In this document: piece by piece, positions 1 to 12,318 of the stretch
How the letters are laid out: each line of letters begins with the position of its first letter
Position numbering within the stretch: the first letter of the stretch is position 1
Assembly (NCBI RefSeq): GCF_000218685.1
Contig: NW_006763292.1
Location: forward strand, 2,619,909 to 2,683,908
Source: Serpula lacrymans var. lacrymans S7.9
Taxonomy: Eukaryota; Basidiomycota; Agaricomycetes; Boletales; Serpulaceae
Direction: 5' to 3'
Length of the DNA: 64,000 nt
Notes under the pieces: model-generated
Databases searched by the model: none
Told to the model about the DNA's origin: nothing
The model's input: only the letters and a program-made list of their open reading frames with translations
Program-made: the position numbers and the translations under genes

Positions 1-3000
1 ATGATTTTCCCTCACCCATGTTGAGTTGTAGGGTTGTATTGTCTTGCGAAGTGGGACGTATCATTTCCAGTGCGACACCGGCCTGAATGCGCCTGATAAG
101 AAAATGATTCTCGATCTGTCTTTTTCGTCACATGAAATGCCAACAAATGATGAGATGATGATGCACCTGAATCAAAAGCCAATCAGGATATTCCATAGCA
201 TCCCACCCATCACACCCAGTATTCTCCAACTCTTTGAAGAACTCCTCGTATTTTTTATTCAGTGCTAAGGCCAATAAGCGCTGGGAACGCTGAAATAAGA
301 GGAGAGCATTTGCGAAAGAGACAAGAGTCCGTTTCCAATTAGTCGACAAAGCCACAGAGCAAGTAAGACCCAATTGTTCAAGAAGAGATCTTGTAGTAAT
401 GCGAGGCCACAGACCAGCGCTGAGTATTGTATACTCAGGTATATTTCTAGAAGACAGTGCTGCCTGGATTGTCTTCAGAGCATATCGAAAATGACCTTCG
501 CATTGTTGACAATGATACTGCAGCATTTGGATAGAATAAGGTATTAGAGAAGGGAATATGTCTGGGGCTTGTTCACTTAGAATATGTCGGCTTTCGCTCA
601 AACTTGTCCCGTAAAGTTGATGGAACCCATTAGTAGAGCTGCCTCGGAACTCCGATAATAGTACCTGTAACTTCTGGGTGTCTGGCGGGCTTCCTACCTC
701 CGTCATAGCCTTGAGAACTCCTAAGGGTTCTGGTGGCAGCTTGATATACGGTGCTTCCCTGAGAAAAAGGTTTTGGAAAGATACATTTGAAGGTCTGGGG
801 GGACGTGTGCTCTGCGAGGGTAAAAGCTGATATGGTTCGGAGCTCTGAGCGTGTGAAAGGTGAACTTCATCGAGGACTGCTTGAACATGACTTGTGTGGT
901 TTTTAAGCTGAGCGTTGTGAAACCATTCGCGAAATAGTATGTTGGTGCTTTCCATGAGCGCCGTAACATTAAACCAAACAGAATAGTCTGATATAAGGTT
1001 TGGGTTCTCACACGGCCACTGAAGAAGAAGTTCATTGACAATGTCAATCGTTTGCGAAGTTCGTCTTTGCTCGTATGCTGCAATACGTCGTCGCTCTAGA
1101 GCAATTTCGTTTTCCCCAAAGTAGGCTGGCATGTAGAATTCATCACTTGATTCGAATGGATAAGCCGTGGACTGCACACACTCTGACAGCTCATCGCGTT
1201 GCGGATCAAAACCACGGGACAAGTCATACGCGTCGTGAGAGGGGAGTTCCAGGCTGCGAAACCGAGGGATCGCGGCAAATGCGAGGAGTGTAGGGATAAG
1301 ATATCTACTTTCGGATGATTTATAAGCAAGGGCGGATAGGGAAAAGAGCAATTGATATTGACAATTCTGCGTTGTCCGACACAGATCAAAGATGGATAGC
1401 CAAGCTGCGGGGAGCGAAACTTGAAGCCAGTGACGATCATAATGAAGACTCCTTATGGGCCCCTCCTCAGATGGTCCAGATAGCTGCTCCCAGTCTTGGA
1501 AATGTTCAAACAATTGGGTGGATGTGTTCATCTTCGACGGCCATTCATGCACCATGGACGCGGTGTCAAAAACTGAAGCCTCTCCAGTATTACATACATG
1601 TCTGGACTTATACTGCACATCCTCTCTCGCAGAAGGGAGTGGCCCAGCATACTCTTCCGGATAGAATATTGCATTGCGGATGGAAGCACGTTCTAATAGA
1701 TGAGTCTCGCATGGAATCTCTGGGAAAGGCTCTGAGTTCTCGTGGAATATCTTGAGCTGTTCCGCGTAATCAAGGATCGATTTGACGGCCATGTACAGGC
1801 CATGGTGCTGCGCAAGTGAAGCAAGGGATGTGGACCATTCCACACTTTCCATGTATTTCAAATGCTTCGGATAGTAGCTACGCAAGGCCGTCAATGATCC
1901 TATTTGACGAAGAAGCTCGGCATCATTTGATCCAAGTATCTGGAAAGATTTGCAACCGGCGGATCGTAAACCTCGTAGAGCTTCTTCCGTGCCAGTGCGT
2001 CCTGTTAAAGGATCAGGTAGGCAGTGACTGCTTACGGCATGCAGATACGCCTTGTACAATTTATTTGTTAAATTAACATTGCCGATGAGACAACCAAGGT
2101 CAGTATCGATCTTATACAGATGAAACTGGACTCGGGATTGGTGTTGCGTATCAATGTCGATGCGAACGTGATGGTCTATTGAGCTGATAGACAATTGTCC
2201 CTGTGCGATAATGATAGAGCGGGGTCGAGGAAGCTGTGTGAATGCCATATTGCCAGGCCGAAGCACGAGTTGATTACGAAGGCCTATCAAAGTGCCAGTT
2301 GATTGATCTAGATCAACTACCATTCCACGTATGTTCCGGCATTGGAGGTGATTGTCATCATTCACGAAAAATGACAGTCCAAATCGAGGCAAGTCGGCTG
2401 ACAGTGTATACTCAGAACCATCGAACCTAGCGGTGATGATGTGATATTCTGGATATTCCAGTGGACTCAGACGGTTTGAAACCATCTGGTAGCTGGGGCT
2501 ACAGACATCGACCAGGCTATAACGGGCATCATTGCCTATCCTCAACATTGACGATTGGCCAGCAGTTGAAAAGTGTATTCGCCAATTTCCCTGCGCGGAA
2601 TCCCACATGTGTTTGACAGGGCGGATTTCTATCTCACGAGTAGCAATATTCATCCAATGGGTGTGTCCTTCAACTAGTAATTTCGGTAGATCACCCATAA
2701 ATAACTTTGGTGGAATAAGCTCGAAAATCTGTGCATCTTTGGTTGCTCGTATCACAAGTTCGGAGCCATCGTTTTTCATAGCAAAATAGATCTAATTTTA
2801 TATGTTTGAGTGTCCATACATTTCTACTCCGAAGGATAACACTAACCCGGTAATCGAAGATAAAGCCACGCGTTGCAAATTCCATTCCTGACATGTCAGC
2901 AGGGATAACATCGAGGATTCTCTGTGAGGCGAATTTCAGCGATTTTTGTACAACTGACTGCAAGCGTTTGCTTACCTGTCCAAAAATCAAGTGATAAGTT

Positions 3001-6000
3001 GGATGCTGTATAAAATCGAGAGGAAGGCGACCTAGAGGCTTTCCATCAATGAGTAAACGCCCCTCCAATGTATTATAGTGGATGCGCTGAGGTTGCTGAC
3101 CACCATCCTCTGCTGTGGTAGAAGTGAGCCAGCAGTCATTCGGATACTGTAATCTCTGCCACGAAGAACCTGGACGATAAGCAGGCCAAGCGGACGCTAT
3201 CGCACGGTTGAACCCAGTCCCATTTTCGTCGACTCGCTGAGAAATGATATTTTGCAGCGCATGAGAGAAACGCCGATCCCGGCCCAATAGAACTTTCGAA
3301 TCAGTTGGTACTTCATCAAGCTTCGGAGGTAAGTTGTCGTATAGAATGACAGCACACTGAACAAAGATGTTGTCATCCTCTGGAGATGAAAAAAGATATG
3401 GGAGGTAGCAGATTTCGACATCGTACGTTGCTCGACACGTCGCTGCCATATCACGAACACGCTGCTGAAATTCAAAGCTCTCCGCGTCGTCTTCAGCTTC
3501 TTGCAGTTTCTCGGATAGTTGTCGTACGCATGAAAACGTTACTGTACGAATATTTCGTAACAGAGCAAATATTCTCTCCTCGACTTCCTCGCCAGTGGTT
3601 GATGTTAGCAGACGGCATGCCAATATAATAATGATCCTCATCGAAACGTACTCTAACCAATTCCCCTCGATGCTCGCCATGAGACCCTCGAGTTCCCCGA
3701 GTAGAGCATGTCCAAATGCATCGTTTCCCAACTCTTCATGCCACTCCCGTTGGCCAGTACTTGACAATGGTCCAACTTGCCAAGCGGCTTGCGTGATTAG
3801 AGCACAAACCTCTTCTCGGCGGAAGCTTAGAGAACGAGCGCGTATTTCACGAATAATATTGAGCCATTGTAACAGTGGCCCACTCCGTAAACTTCCAAAT
3901 GCTATATATTCGTGGATATTCAAGTCTTGGTGGCAGTCTGACTGTTTGGCAATGACTTCGTTCTGAGTGTGAGATGTTTCAGCCACAGCAAACTGCAAGT
4001 TCAAATACGGCCCTGGGGGCAGAAGAAACGTGCAGTATCGCGCAATGTGGTTGCAATGAGCGAAGGACTTCGTAGCCCAGCTATCACCAGTTTTGTCGTA
4101 AAGTTTGAAGGAGAGACCGCTGTTAACGCAAGCTTTTCCCTCCGTTGATGGGATACCAACATTTCTGTAATGAGATTTAGAAAATGGCTTCGAAGTCGAG
4201 GCAAGGGAGAGTCGGTGGTTCATTGGTTGGGTAGCATACTTCGACAAAGCGGAGTAGTTAGCCAAAGTAGTGTGTGGCGATATTGCAGAAGGTCTATCCT
4301 TTGTGGGTGTGCAGACATCCACGAGGAAACTGTAAGTCGCCGACCTCCAAGCGGAAAATGCAATGGGACAATCCAATTCGAAGACCACTATCTTTGCTTG
4401 TGAAGGATCTTTGGGCAACGGCCACTCATGCACCCCTATCTTCATCTTGCGGACTTGTTTTTCCAGTTTACATTTTTTACAAGATTTTGCGTGAATTCCG
4501 CGTCCGTGTTTATCCATTTCGATCGCGTGCTGGAGCTGGCGGGCTTCGTTGCTTAAGGATGTATGTCTGGCATTCTTTTGCTCCAACTCCTTGACTTTTT
4601 TCTCTCGCTCCTGCATTGCATCTAATTCTATGCGCTCCTTCAGCAGTATATGCGTCTCGGAAGAATCAAAGAATCGGATAGCAAAGGCGTCAGAATTCAC
4701 TTTTTCCATGAAAACTGACCGAGAGACCGACGATTGGCTGTGTCGAAGACTCAGATACTTCTGTATACGATCCAAACGTGCCATTGAATCGGCTTTCCGT
4801 ATGAGGAGCGAGTCAGGTAGGTTGGATGGGATCTCTGGTGAATAGCCAGCTAACATCTTGTGCTCCATTATGGCGACCTTATCAAGGGCAACCCATAATT
4901 CCAACAGCGTGAGGAACATGATAGAGATATCCTCGGGATTGTCCTTGTAAAGGATTTGCGCCTGCTTAGAATATTGGTTCATGCATTGATAAATTGCAAC
5001 ACAGGCGGAACCATGAGTGCTCGGGGAGACCTGCGAGACCCATCGATCAATGCCTGTACGAACTGAGGATTCAAAATCGGCCAAGGCGATATAAGAATCA
5101 GCTTCAGAAGATGACGACAGTGAGCATTCGCCATTGATAAGTAAGAATTCACTAATATCATGGCGGCGAGGATGATCTTGTGGCTGCCAGAATGATTGTG
5201 GTGATGGAGAAGCTTGATCTAGTAGTACGCGCATCAGGTAAGGATGGCTATTGATGAGTGATAGATGTGTGTCTTCCTCTATGTCAAGTTCTTCTGGTGC
5301 CCAATGGGATGACTCTGTCTGAGCGTTCTGCACCAGATCCCATCGCTCCTGCAATATTTGCTGAACCTGCTCCGTCGTCTGTTTCACCATATCCAACAGA
5401 AACTGCGGAGCGGTAGAGGCAAGCTTATACAGTCGACGACAAACCTTAGCCCTCATGCAGTAAAGCAAATCGCTCGGCAGCTCTGACTCCACTCCTAAAG
5501 CTAATATTTTCGTCATGAAAAACACCATGAACGACTTGTAGGCTGCCGGTCCATCAACCTCATGCTCGAGGGTTGTCTGCAGTGCGACTCTGATAACCAG
5601 CCAGAGGGGAGACCTTCTCCATGGTAATGGAGCTCGGCCCCAGAGTACTTCGTCTCGAATCCTCTTCGTGATGCGAGATACCTCCGTCGGACGACCAATC
5701 CCACGTAAGATACCAGTAAGAAGCTCCGTGATATAACGCGGATTGGTTGTTTCCCTCTCTTCGACAACAGTTGAACGTGCCTTGGTTGTTGTGGGCGCAG
5801 CATCAAGGGTATCTTCATTCATCTGCGAAAGAAAGGACGCAAGTTCTTGGCTAAAATCTGGATCATCGACAATGTCCGATGGCACTGCTATCGCAGGTCC
5901 TGGATAAGAGCAGAGGAGTTTTCCTTTTGTTCCTATAACAGCTGCAGCCGTGGGTGAAACTTCAAAAAGCTCGAAGGTAACCTCCGAGTCACTTTTTCGC

Positions 6001-6390
6001 AAGATAATGGCAGCATTTTGGGCACGAATTAAGTATACGACGAAGTCTGTGAATGTGATTGATTAAATATTTCTGGTGGGGTGTAATACAAGAAAACACG
6101 CCACCTGAACAGTCCATAGAGCATATTTGGTCATTAATCAAGTGCGTAGACAACGTATGGAATCTATTAGAATCGCATAGCTGATCCAGCATCTTAATTA
6201 TTGCATCCCATCTGAACGCTGCTTCCCTGGACAAAACGTCGCGGAATTCTAAAGCACATTGGAGGACAAGCGCGCACAGCTCTTGATCGTGTTTAATACT
6301 GCTGTCATCTTTTTGTGGTAACTTGGGAGGACAGAAAACATGGTTAATGATATAATCAAGATCAGGAGCGTCTGAGGGATCGTCAGCCAT
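1..6390 (-). CDS. Giant DUF6606/DUF3638-family protein, 5' part (runs off left edge)
   Basis: The gene starts at 6390 and continues past base 1. Exons: 6390-6105, 6046-2847, 2791-167 and 115-<1; introns are 58, 55 and 51 nt, and the joins keep frame. About 2,075 codons lie in the window. The N-terminus has the DUF6606 signature (YIINHVFCPPKLPQKDD, then after intron 1 YLIRAQNAA and FELFEVSP). A short coiled coil follows near residues 500-560 (EREKKVKELEQKNARH). The last residues before the edge read QLNMGEGKS, the P-loop-like start of DUF3638, so the DUF3638 and DUF3645 parts lie outside. Fungal members are often labelled ubiquitinyl hydrolase, but I see no cysteine-protease motif here and the biochemical role is unknown to me. 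Family assignment is strong, function is not. No frameshift or truncation is visible in the part present. Confidence 0.85.
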
Positions 6391-7233
6391 TGCTAAAATC
6401 GTTTGTTAAGATACTGGGGAGAGGTTTGGAGAAAGGTTGAAAGAAGCCCGCAGCACCAGCCAAAATATGGTCAAATGGACGCCCACAAAGCCTCGAGGCA
6501 TCCTCATGCCGTTTCATAGGCTGTGAATGTGGATAGACGCGTGATGTGCTTCTGAATGAAAAGGAGATGCGTAATAGTTTGATGCAAAGACTCAATGGCT
6601 AGGTCTTTCCACGATCAGGTCTGCAACCCCAGATTGGATACCATCGTTCTGTCATTGGTATCCTCAGACGTATCACATTACAGTTGAGCGAGGCCAGAAG
6701 ATGTTGTCCAAAATGGTGCGATCCGAAAAAGATCTGCAGGTGCGAGCCTGGTGGGAAAAGGAGAGTCACCATCATGATGCCTTTGATATTTGGAATCGAT
6801 GAAAATTGAGACATGGAATCAATTAACGAACATACCTCAGAACGACGAATATGAGGTCTGTAGTATGCACCAAAACTGCAGATATACTGGTCATAGGCCA
6901 AGTGTACATGTCGGTGTTTCTAAATTTCTCATAATTGTTTTTGGTAATACCGTATGTCACGTGAGCTTTTACTTCTTATAGCTACAGCGGTTCTTTCATA
7001 GAAAGCTCCTTCAACGAAGTTGGGCTCAGACCGTACAACATTGCAACTGTGTTTTATTCGATACTGTGTTGCCACGTCCTCTGACATATCTCGAAGAAAC
7101 AACCGATAGGAGATAATCTGGTTGTCCAGCAGGAGCTGCCAGTCACGGTGAATACGCGTCCAACCGCATCCTAACAGCGAGGCAGAGCCCCCCGCAGCCT
7201 GAATGATAACCATTGCTGCATCCCATCTAGATC
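6391..7233. other. Intergenic region with unresolved minus-strand ORFs
   Basis: This is the gap between the divergently read DUF6606 gene and MCD4. Minus-strand ORFs of about 94 codons (7213-6929) and 100 codons (6901-6599) could be exons of a small gene, with a possible donor near 6834 and acceptor near 6746, but I recognise no domain and the first ATG would lie only 21 bp from the MCD4 start. A CACGTG E-box is at 6958-6963. I make no gene call here. Confidence 0.3.
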
Positions 7234-10200
7234 ATGTCTAAAAACCCAAACCGTAATGTCTATAGGCTGTTGGCAATCGGCTTGGTTTTTCATCTTGTTT
7301 TCCTCGCCTCTGTTTTCGATTGCTACTTTGCCAGTCCGGTCGTGCATGGAATGATACCTTACAGACTTCCTTCTCCAGAGTCAAAGCGCCTGGTTCTCAT
7401 TGTCGGTATGATCATGCTCACAGGACTTTTGGAAGTGATTGCTCATCATGTGTAGCGGATGGTCTTCGTGCTGATCTACTCTTTACCCCGAATGGCTTCC
7501 CTCAAGTGGAGGGTTCACCAGCCCTCGTGGCACCACATCTACGCTCCATTGCCGAAGAACGGGGTGCGTTCGGGGTATCACACACTCGTGTGCCGACCGA
7601 GAGTCGTCCGGGACACGTCGCCATCATCGGTGAGCTAAGTACCTCATGCCAACAGCCATAGAATTTACCAGAAATCAGGTGGAATGTACGAAGATGTGTC
7701 AGCAGTGACGAAGGTATTTATCCAACCTTTATAATAGAGTCAAATAATCATCGTCCAAGCAGGGATGGAAAACCAATCCAGTAAATACCTCAAATATAAT
7801 ACGGATCTTATGTCTGACAAAAAACCTTAGGTAGATTTTGACTCTGTTTTCAATCGTTCGTCCCATACATTCTCTTTTGGTTCCCCCGATATACTTCCTA
7901 TGTTCGCTCGCGGAGCTACCCCAGGGAGGGTTAGGACATGGAGTTACGAACAAGAGGTTGAAGATTTCACAAAAGGTAAGCATGAAACAGCACTATCTTT
8001 TCCTATTGGCAATATTCTGTTTCGTAGATGCCACGGCGCTAGACGTGTGGGTGCTTGACCAGCTTCACACTCTATTCAAGAACGCCACATTAGATGGACA
8101 TTTAAATTCACAACTACATGAGGGCAAAGTAGTTTTTTTCATGCATCTTCTTGGACTGGATACAACAGGACACTCGTATAGACCTCACTCCAAGGTAATA
8201 GCGTTTCTTTTTTTAATACATATAGCATCACTTACTATCTTCAACTAGGAATACATGAGCAATATCCAAGTAGTAGATAGGATTGTACACGACACCGAGC
8301 AGCTTTTCTCTGAGTTCTACGGAGATGATGAAACCAGTTTCCTATTCACCGCAGATCATGGCATGTCAAAGATTGGGAACCATGGAGATGGGGGTGAGGT
8401 TGGGCAAGCTTTCGACAGTACCAAGATGCTGACACTAACATTGTTGTTCTATGACAGACCCAGACAATACACGTACCCCAGTGATCGCCTGGGGAAAGGG
8501 TATTCGTGGACCAGTGGAAGATACGACAGTTTCATCACACGATGACTATTCCCAACCCTGGGGTTTAAATAGCCTCTTGCGCCGTGACGTTGAGCAGGCT
8601 GATCTGGCTCTTATAATGGCCTCGCTAATCGGGATCGAATGGCCAGTGAATGCCATAGGTGTTTTGCCCGATGTCGATCCTTCGCGTCCGGGGTATTTGC
8701 TGCCTCGGGATGGAGAGAAAACACTAGCTCATGCTGCACTAGTCAATGCACAAGTTATCGTGGAACATTATAGGATTAAACACGGTACGTGGCACAAACT
8801 TGACAGGAGATTTTCTATTTCTCATTATTTTTCAGAGCTAAAAGCTTCCCATGTCTTGTTTTATAAACCATTTTCAGAGCTTGAAAGTATAAATATCGAA
8901 GGACACCCCCAAAAGTGTTTTAGAATTGCAAAAATAAACCGGTTGATTGAGGAAGAACAATGGTACGAGGCTCGAAGGGAATCTTTTGATCTTATAAATT
9001 CTACTTTGAAAGGTTTACGCTACCTTGAAACGTACGTATCCCACTTTCTTTTGCTTCGTGCATTTACCGTTGGAAAATTCTCAGATACGACCGTCTGTTG
9101 ATCCGGGCCATTGTTGTCTTAGCATATCTCGGGTGGGCTGCATATACGTCGCTCTTTGTTTTATACAAAGATAGTCCCACATCGTACAAGGGATCTCGTA
9201 CTCCAATTGTCATCAACTCCGCCACATTTGTTATACTCCTAGGATTCTGGGTGGCCTTTGCTATCCAAAAATCACGATGGACCTTCTATCTCTATATTGC
9301 CTTTCCATGCTACTTCTGGCAACAGTTCGCTCTAAGAGTTGTGCCCGCTTTTCTTGCTTACTTCAAGTCCTCCAAAACGTCTTCAATATCATCGCCAATT
9401 TTGATACTCCAAGGTGCTCTTGTGGTTGCAGTACTACAATGCATGGTCGTGAGTCTTAAAATGTTTTGTGCTTGTGTTCTCGTTACGAATGTACTGATTT
9501 CTAAGGCTGCATATACTCGTCGATTTATATGGAGTGTTGGGTTTGCGCTAATGGGCCTTGCATGGCCCTCTTATTCGTGGCCAGGTAAAATGCGTTCGGA
9601 GAGACCACAACTCCAGTTCTTGTGGGCTTTAAGCTGTCTAGTCACCGGAATATTTCCACTCCTTAGTGTTGATAAGAAAGAAAGCTTGGCTGCAATGTAA
9701 GTGGCTATTGCTTGCGAAGACTTCAAGAGGTAACTCGTTATATCTTCTCAGATTACTTGGTGGTTTTTGTATGTTGCTTGTGGGTGCATGCTATGTGATC
9801 ATGCTTCCCCGTAATCCAAACCACGCGACCTTGAGGATCCTACTCATGTCTCAAGTAAGTGACGCGTGTCCTGTGGCATCTCATCTGACAGCTTTTTCAG
9901 ACATTCCTCATTGCATTGAGTATGGCTATAACAGTAGGGTCTGTTTCCAGCCTGCAGGCCAAGCTGGGTCTTCCTCTCATGAATCAGGTCGCCGGGTGGA
10001 CTGTTTTAGGTATCTACTACCTTCATGCGTTGTTTTCGGGTAAATTGATCATCTCTCAGCGACCGCCTCGCTATACCCATTTGTGTCAAAGGTCAAACAC
10101 TCTAACCCAACGTCAAAGATTTTGACTTTTTTCCTTGGATTTGCTCCACTCTTCGTCATTCTTTCGATCAGTGTCGAGGGTCTGTTTTACATGGCATTTT

Positions 10201-11021
10201 CGTGTACTCTCCTTCTATGGGTAGAGGTCGAAGCTGCATTGCGAATCAGTGATAAACTCGAGTACTCTGCTTCGCCGACAAACGATGCACGAATGTATCA
10301 GTTTCAAGCAGACGACGTAAGAATTGCTCTGTTTTTCTTGTTTTTCGTGCAAGCTGCTTTCTTCGGAATTGGAAAGTAAGTAAACAGTAATATTGTTTAT
10401 ACCAAAATTGTCTAACTCGTAGGAATAAAGTGTGGCATCGATCTCGTGCGTATCATCATATCTAACATTAGAACACTTGTAGACCTCGTTTTTCAGCTCA
10501 TTTTACCTGGAACCCGTCTACCGCCTCTTGCCTATATTTAATCCCTTCCTAATGGCGACTTTACTGGTCTGTGATAACAGGGCTTTGACGTAAAACCCCC
10601 CTTCCTGAATTCCCTTTACAGATTTTCAAGATAGTTGCACCCTATGTTATTTTATCTGCTACATTCGCCACGCTGAACGCCCGACTTCACTTACCCCCCT
10701 TTTCGTTGTTCCTAGTCGCATTGACCCTCACAGATGGTTCGCACTTAAAATTTTGATTTTGCCGTCCACTGATTTTGATTGTGGATTAGGAATGACGATG
10801 ACGTTCTTCTTGAATGTAACGGACACTGGTAAGTTTTCGAGTGACTATGATTTTTAGTACTAAATGGTGGGTTAGGATCTTGGCTCGAAATTGGGCAGTC
10901 CATCAGCTTTTTCTGTATCACATCTTTACTGCTGGTGTGGTCAGCTGGTATATGCGCCGCTGGGGAATACCTCATGGTGGATGCCTTGATAACCAAGCAA
11001 TCAGGATTAAAAGAGGAATAA
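7234..11021 (+). CDS. MCD4: GPI ethanolamine phosphate transferase 1 (MCD4/PIG-N), complete, 19 exons
   Basis: This ER membrane enzyme adds ethanolamine phosphate to the first mannose of the GPI-anchor precursor. Exons: 7234-7405, 7456-7629, 7679-7713, 7763-7780, 7831-7975, 8028-8194, 8249-8393, 8458-8784, 8836-9031, 9085-9448, 9506-9696, 9752-9854, 9901-10009, 10060-10375, 10431-10445, 10497-10566, 10622-10736, 10790-10828, 10876-11021. They sum to 2847 nt, giving 948 residues, the usual size. The N-terminal anchor carries [13 protein letters not shown], typical of MCD4. The alkaline-phosphatase-like domain shows [41 protein letters not shown] and FTADHGMS (metal ligands). The C-terminal half is a multi-pass domain ending [18 protein letters not shown]. 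Exons 4 (18 nt) and 15 (15 nt) are micro-exons that restore conserved GWKTNP and VASIS. PIG-O and PIG-G are the alternatives, but the N-terminus and length favour PIG-N. Confidence 0.93.
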
Positions 11022-11089
11022 CATTCTCGTACCATTGAGACTCATGACAAAAATTTGTGAAAGTCAAATACTGCAGAAGATGTAAGGAG

Positions 11090-11833
11090 CTAAACTGGGT
11101 CTTGCCATCCTTTGAGCTGGCGCATGAACGCAGCGACCTCATTGGCTTTTTGGCGGGCTTGTAGCAACCCTACTTCATGAGAAGGTTTATGCCATCCGTC
11201 TGGTAGTCGTTCTTCTCCATACCATTGGTATAGTCTGGTATAAGGTATTCGCCCATTGTCTTCCTTCAGCAGTAACCAGGACAAGCCAACTTCCCCTTTG
11301 CCTATCGCAGCATGTACCATATCGAGTGGTCTCTTTAATCCCCTTTCGCGTTGAATTCGAAGCTTCGCAAACCCTTTGAGGCTCATCCCAGTCTTTGTGT
11401 CAGCCTGAGCGAGAAAAGATTGCAACAACCTGGAGTCGACGCAGGTGGGGGCCATGTGCTGCCCCATCTCTGTGTCTCCGTGAACTAGCGAGGCATCGTG
11501 TTCGATTTTGTTATGTGCTGCGAGAGCGTCGAGATCAAGGTGAAGTGCGTGGCCGCAGAGGAACATTCCCGCCAACGCCAGAAACGCAGCGAGGGGGAAG
11601 GAGAGGTTGTACACTTGACGAAGAGCGAGGATAAGTTGCCAAAGTCCAATGTTTTTTCCATTGTGTGGGCTGTTGCCGGTGAAACTGAGTGATCAAACTC
11701 CGGAGCGATATGATGCGACTCACAGGTATCCATGGTTAGCCATCGCATTCAGAGCTGGACATGGAGCACGTCGGTCGCCTTTGCGGGAAGGAACGAACTT
11801 GTGTTCAGAAGTTTGCCAGCTAGCTGTCGACAT
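11090..11833 (-). CDS. Heme-thiolate peroxidase (chloroperoxidase/peroxygenase family)
   Basis: Two exons, 11833-11724 and 11669-11090, join over a 54-nt intron to give 229 residues. The heme-ligand cysteine motif is present (APCPALNAMANHGYLP), followed by DGKNIG-like HNGKNIG. The acid-base segment reads IEHDASLVHGD, the EHD form used by chloroperoxidase and short peroxygenases. The C-terminus ends with EERLPDGWHKPS and QKANEVAAFM, usual for the family. These enzymes use peroxide to halogenate or oxygenate organic compounds. Unlike most studied members the model begins MSTASWQTSEHKF and has no signal peptide, although a hydrophobic stretch (FPLAAFLALAGMFLCGHAL) lies inside the fold. An upstream exon with a signal peptide cannot be excluded. 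Its 3' end faces the 3' end of MCD4. Confidence 0.85.
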
Positions 11834-12318
11834 TGGAAGGGTCGTTTAGAGAGGGACCTCTAACCCCTCAGTGGCGTTCAACGTAACATTATATAGCTCC
11901 CCGGAGATTAAGACATTTGGTGAATCTGCATGAGTTAGGGACATTTTGTGGACTTCAATTGAGTTGAGGAACTCCTTTCCATTGAGAAGCAATTGAAGCA
12001 TTCAGATTTGGTGATCTGACATATAGAATAGAAACAGTGATCTGTGGACTGAGACACCCGCGGATAAGTACATGATAACCGTGGCTTTGGTGTTGTATAT
12101 TAACGCCCTTTGAATTCAATAGGGGCAAACAGCTTACAAGTCACGTAATCGATCTGGAAATCCCAAACCATCCATTCAGGAGTATTAAATATACACATCG
12201 CGCTGAAACCCTTGCTCAAGATGTCCAAATTGGAACTCGGGTCGCAAAAATGTGAGTATATTTACTACCCTACAATAATAATAAGCCACCCAAGAAGAAC
12301 CGTCTACTTGTCTATCAT
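11834..12318. other. Intergenic region
   Basis: This 485-bp stretch lies upstream of the peroxidase and downstream of the carrier gene. I see no ORF, RNA gene or repeat in it. It should hold the peroxidase promoter and the 3' untranslated region of the carrier. Confidence 0.5.

Noticed and set aside
6599..7213. Two minus-strand ORFs that might be a small gene between the DUF6606 gene and MCD4
   Set aside because: Splice sites can be drawn, but no family is recognised and the start nearly collides with the MCD4 start.
11685..11723. A 39-nt intron in the peroxidase gene
   Set aside because: An acceptor 15 bases further on gives a 54-nt intron and restores the conserved NHGYLPHNGKNIG, so the shorter intron was dropped.
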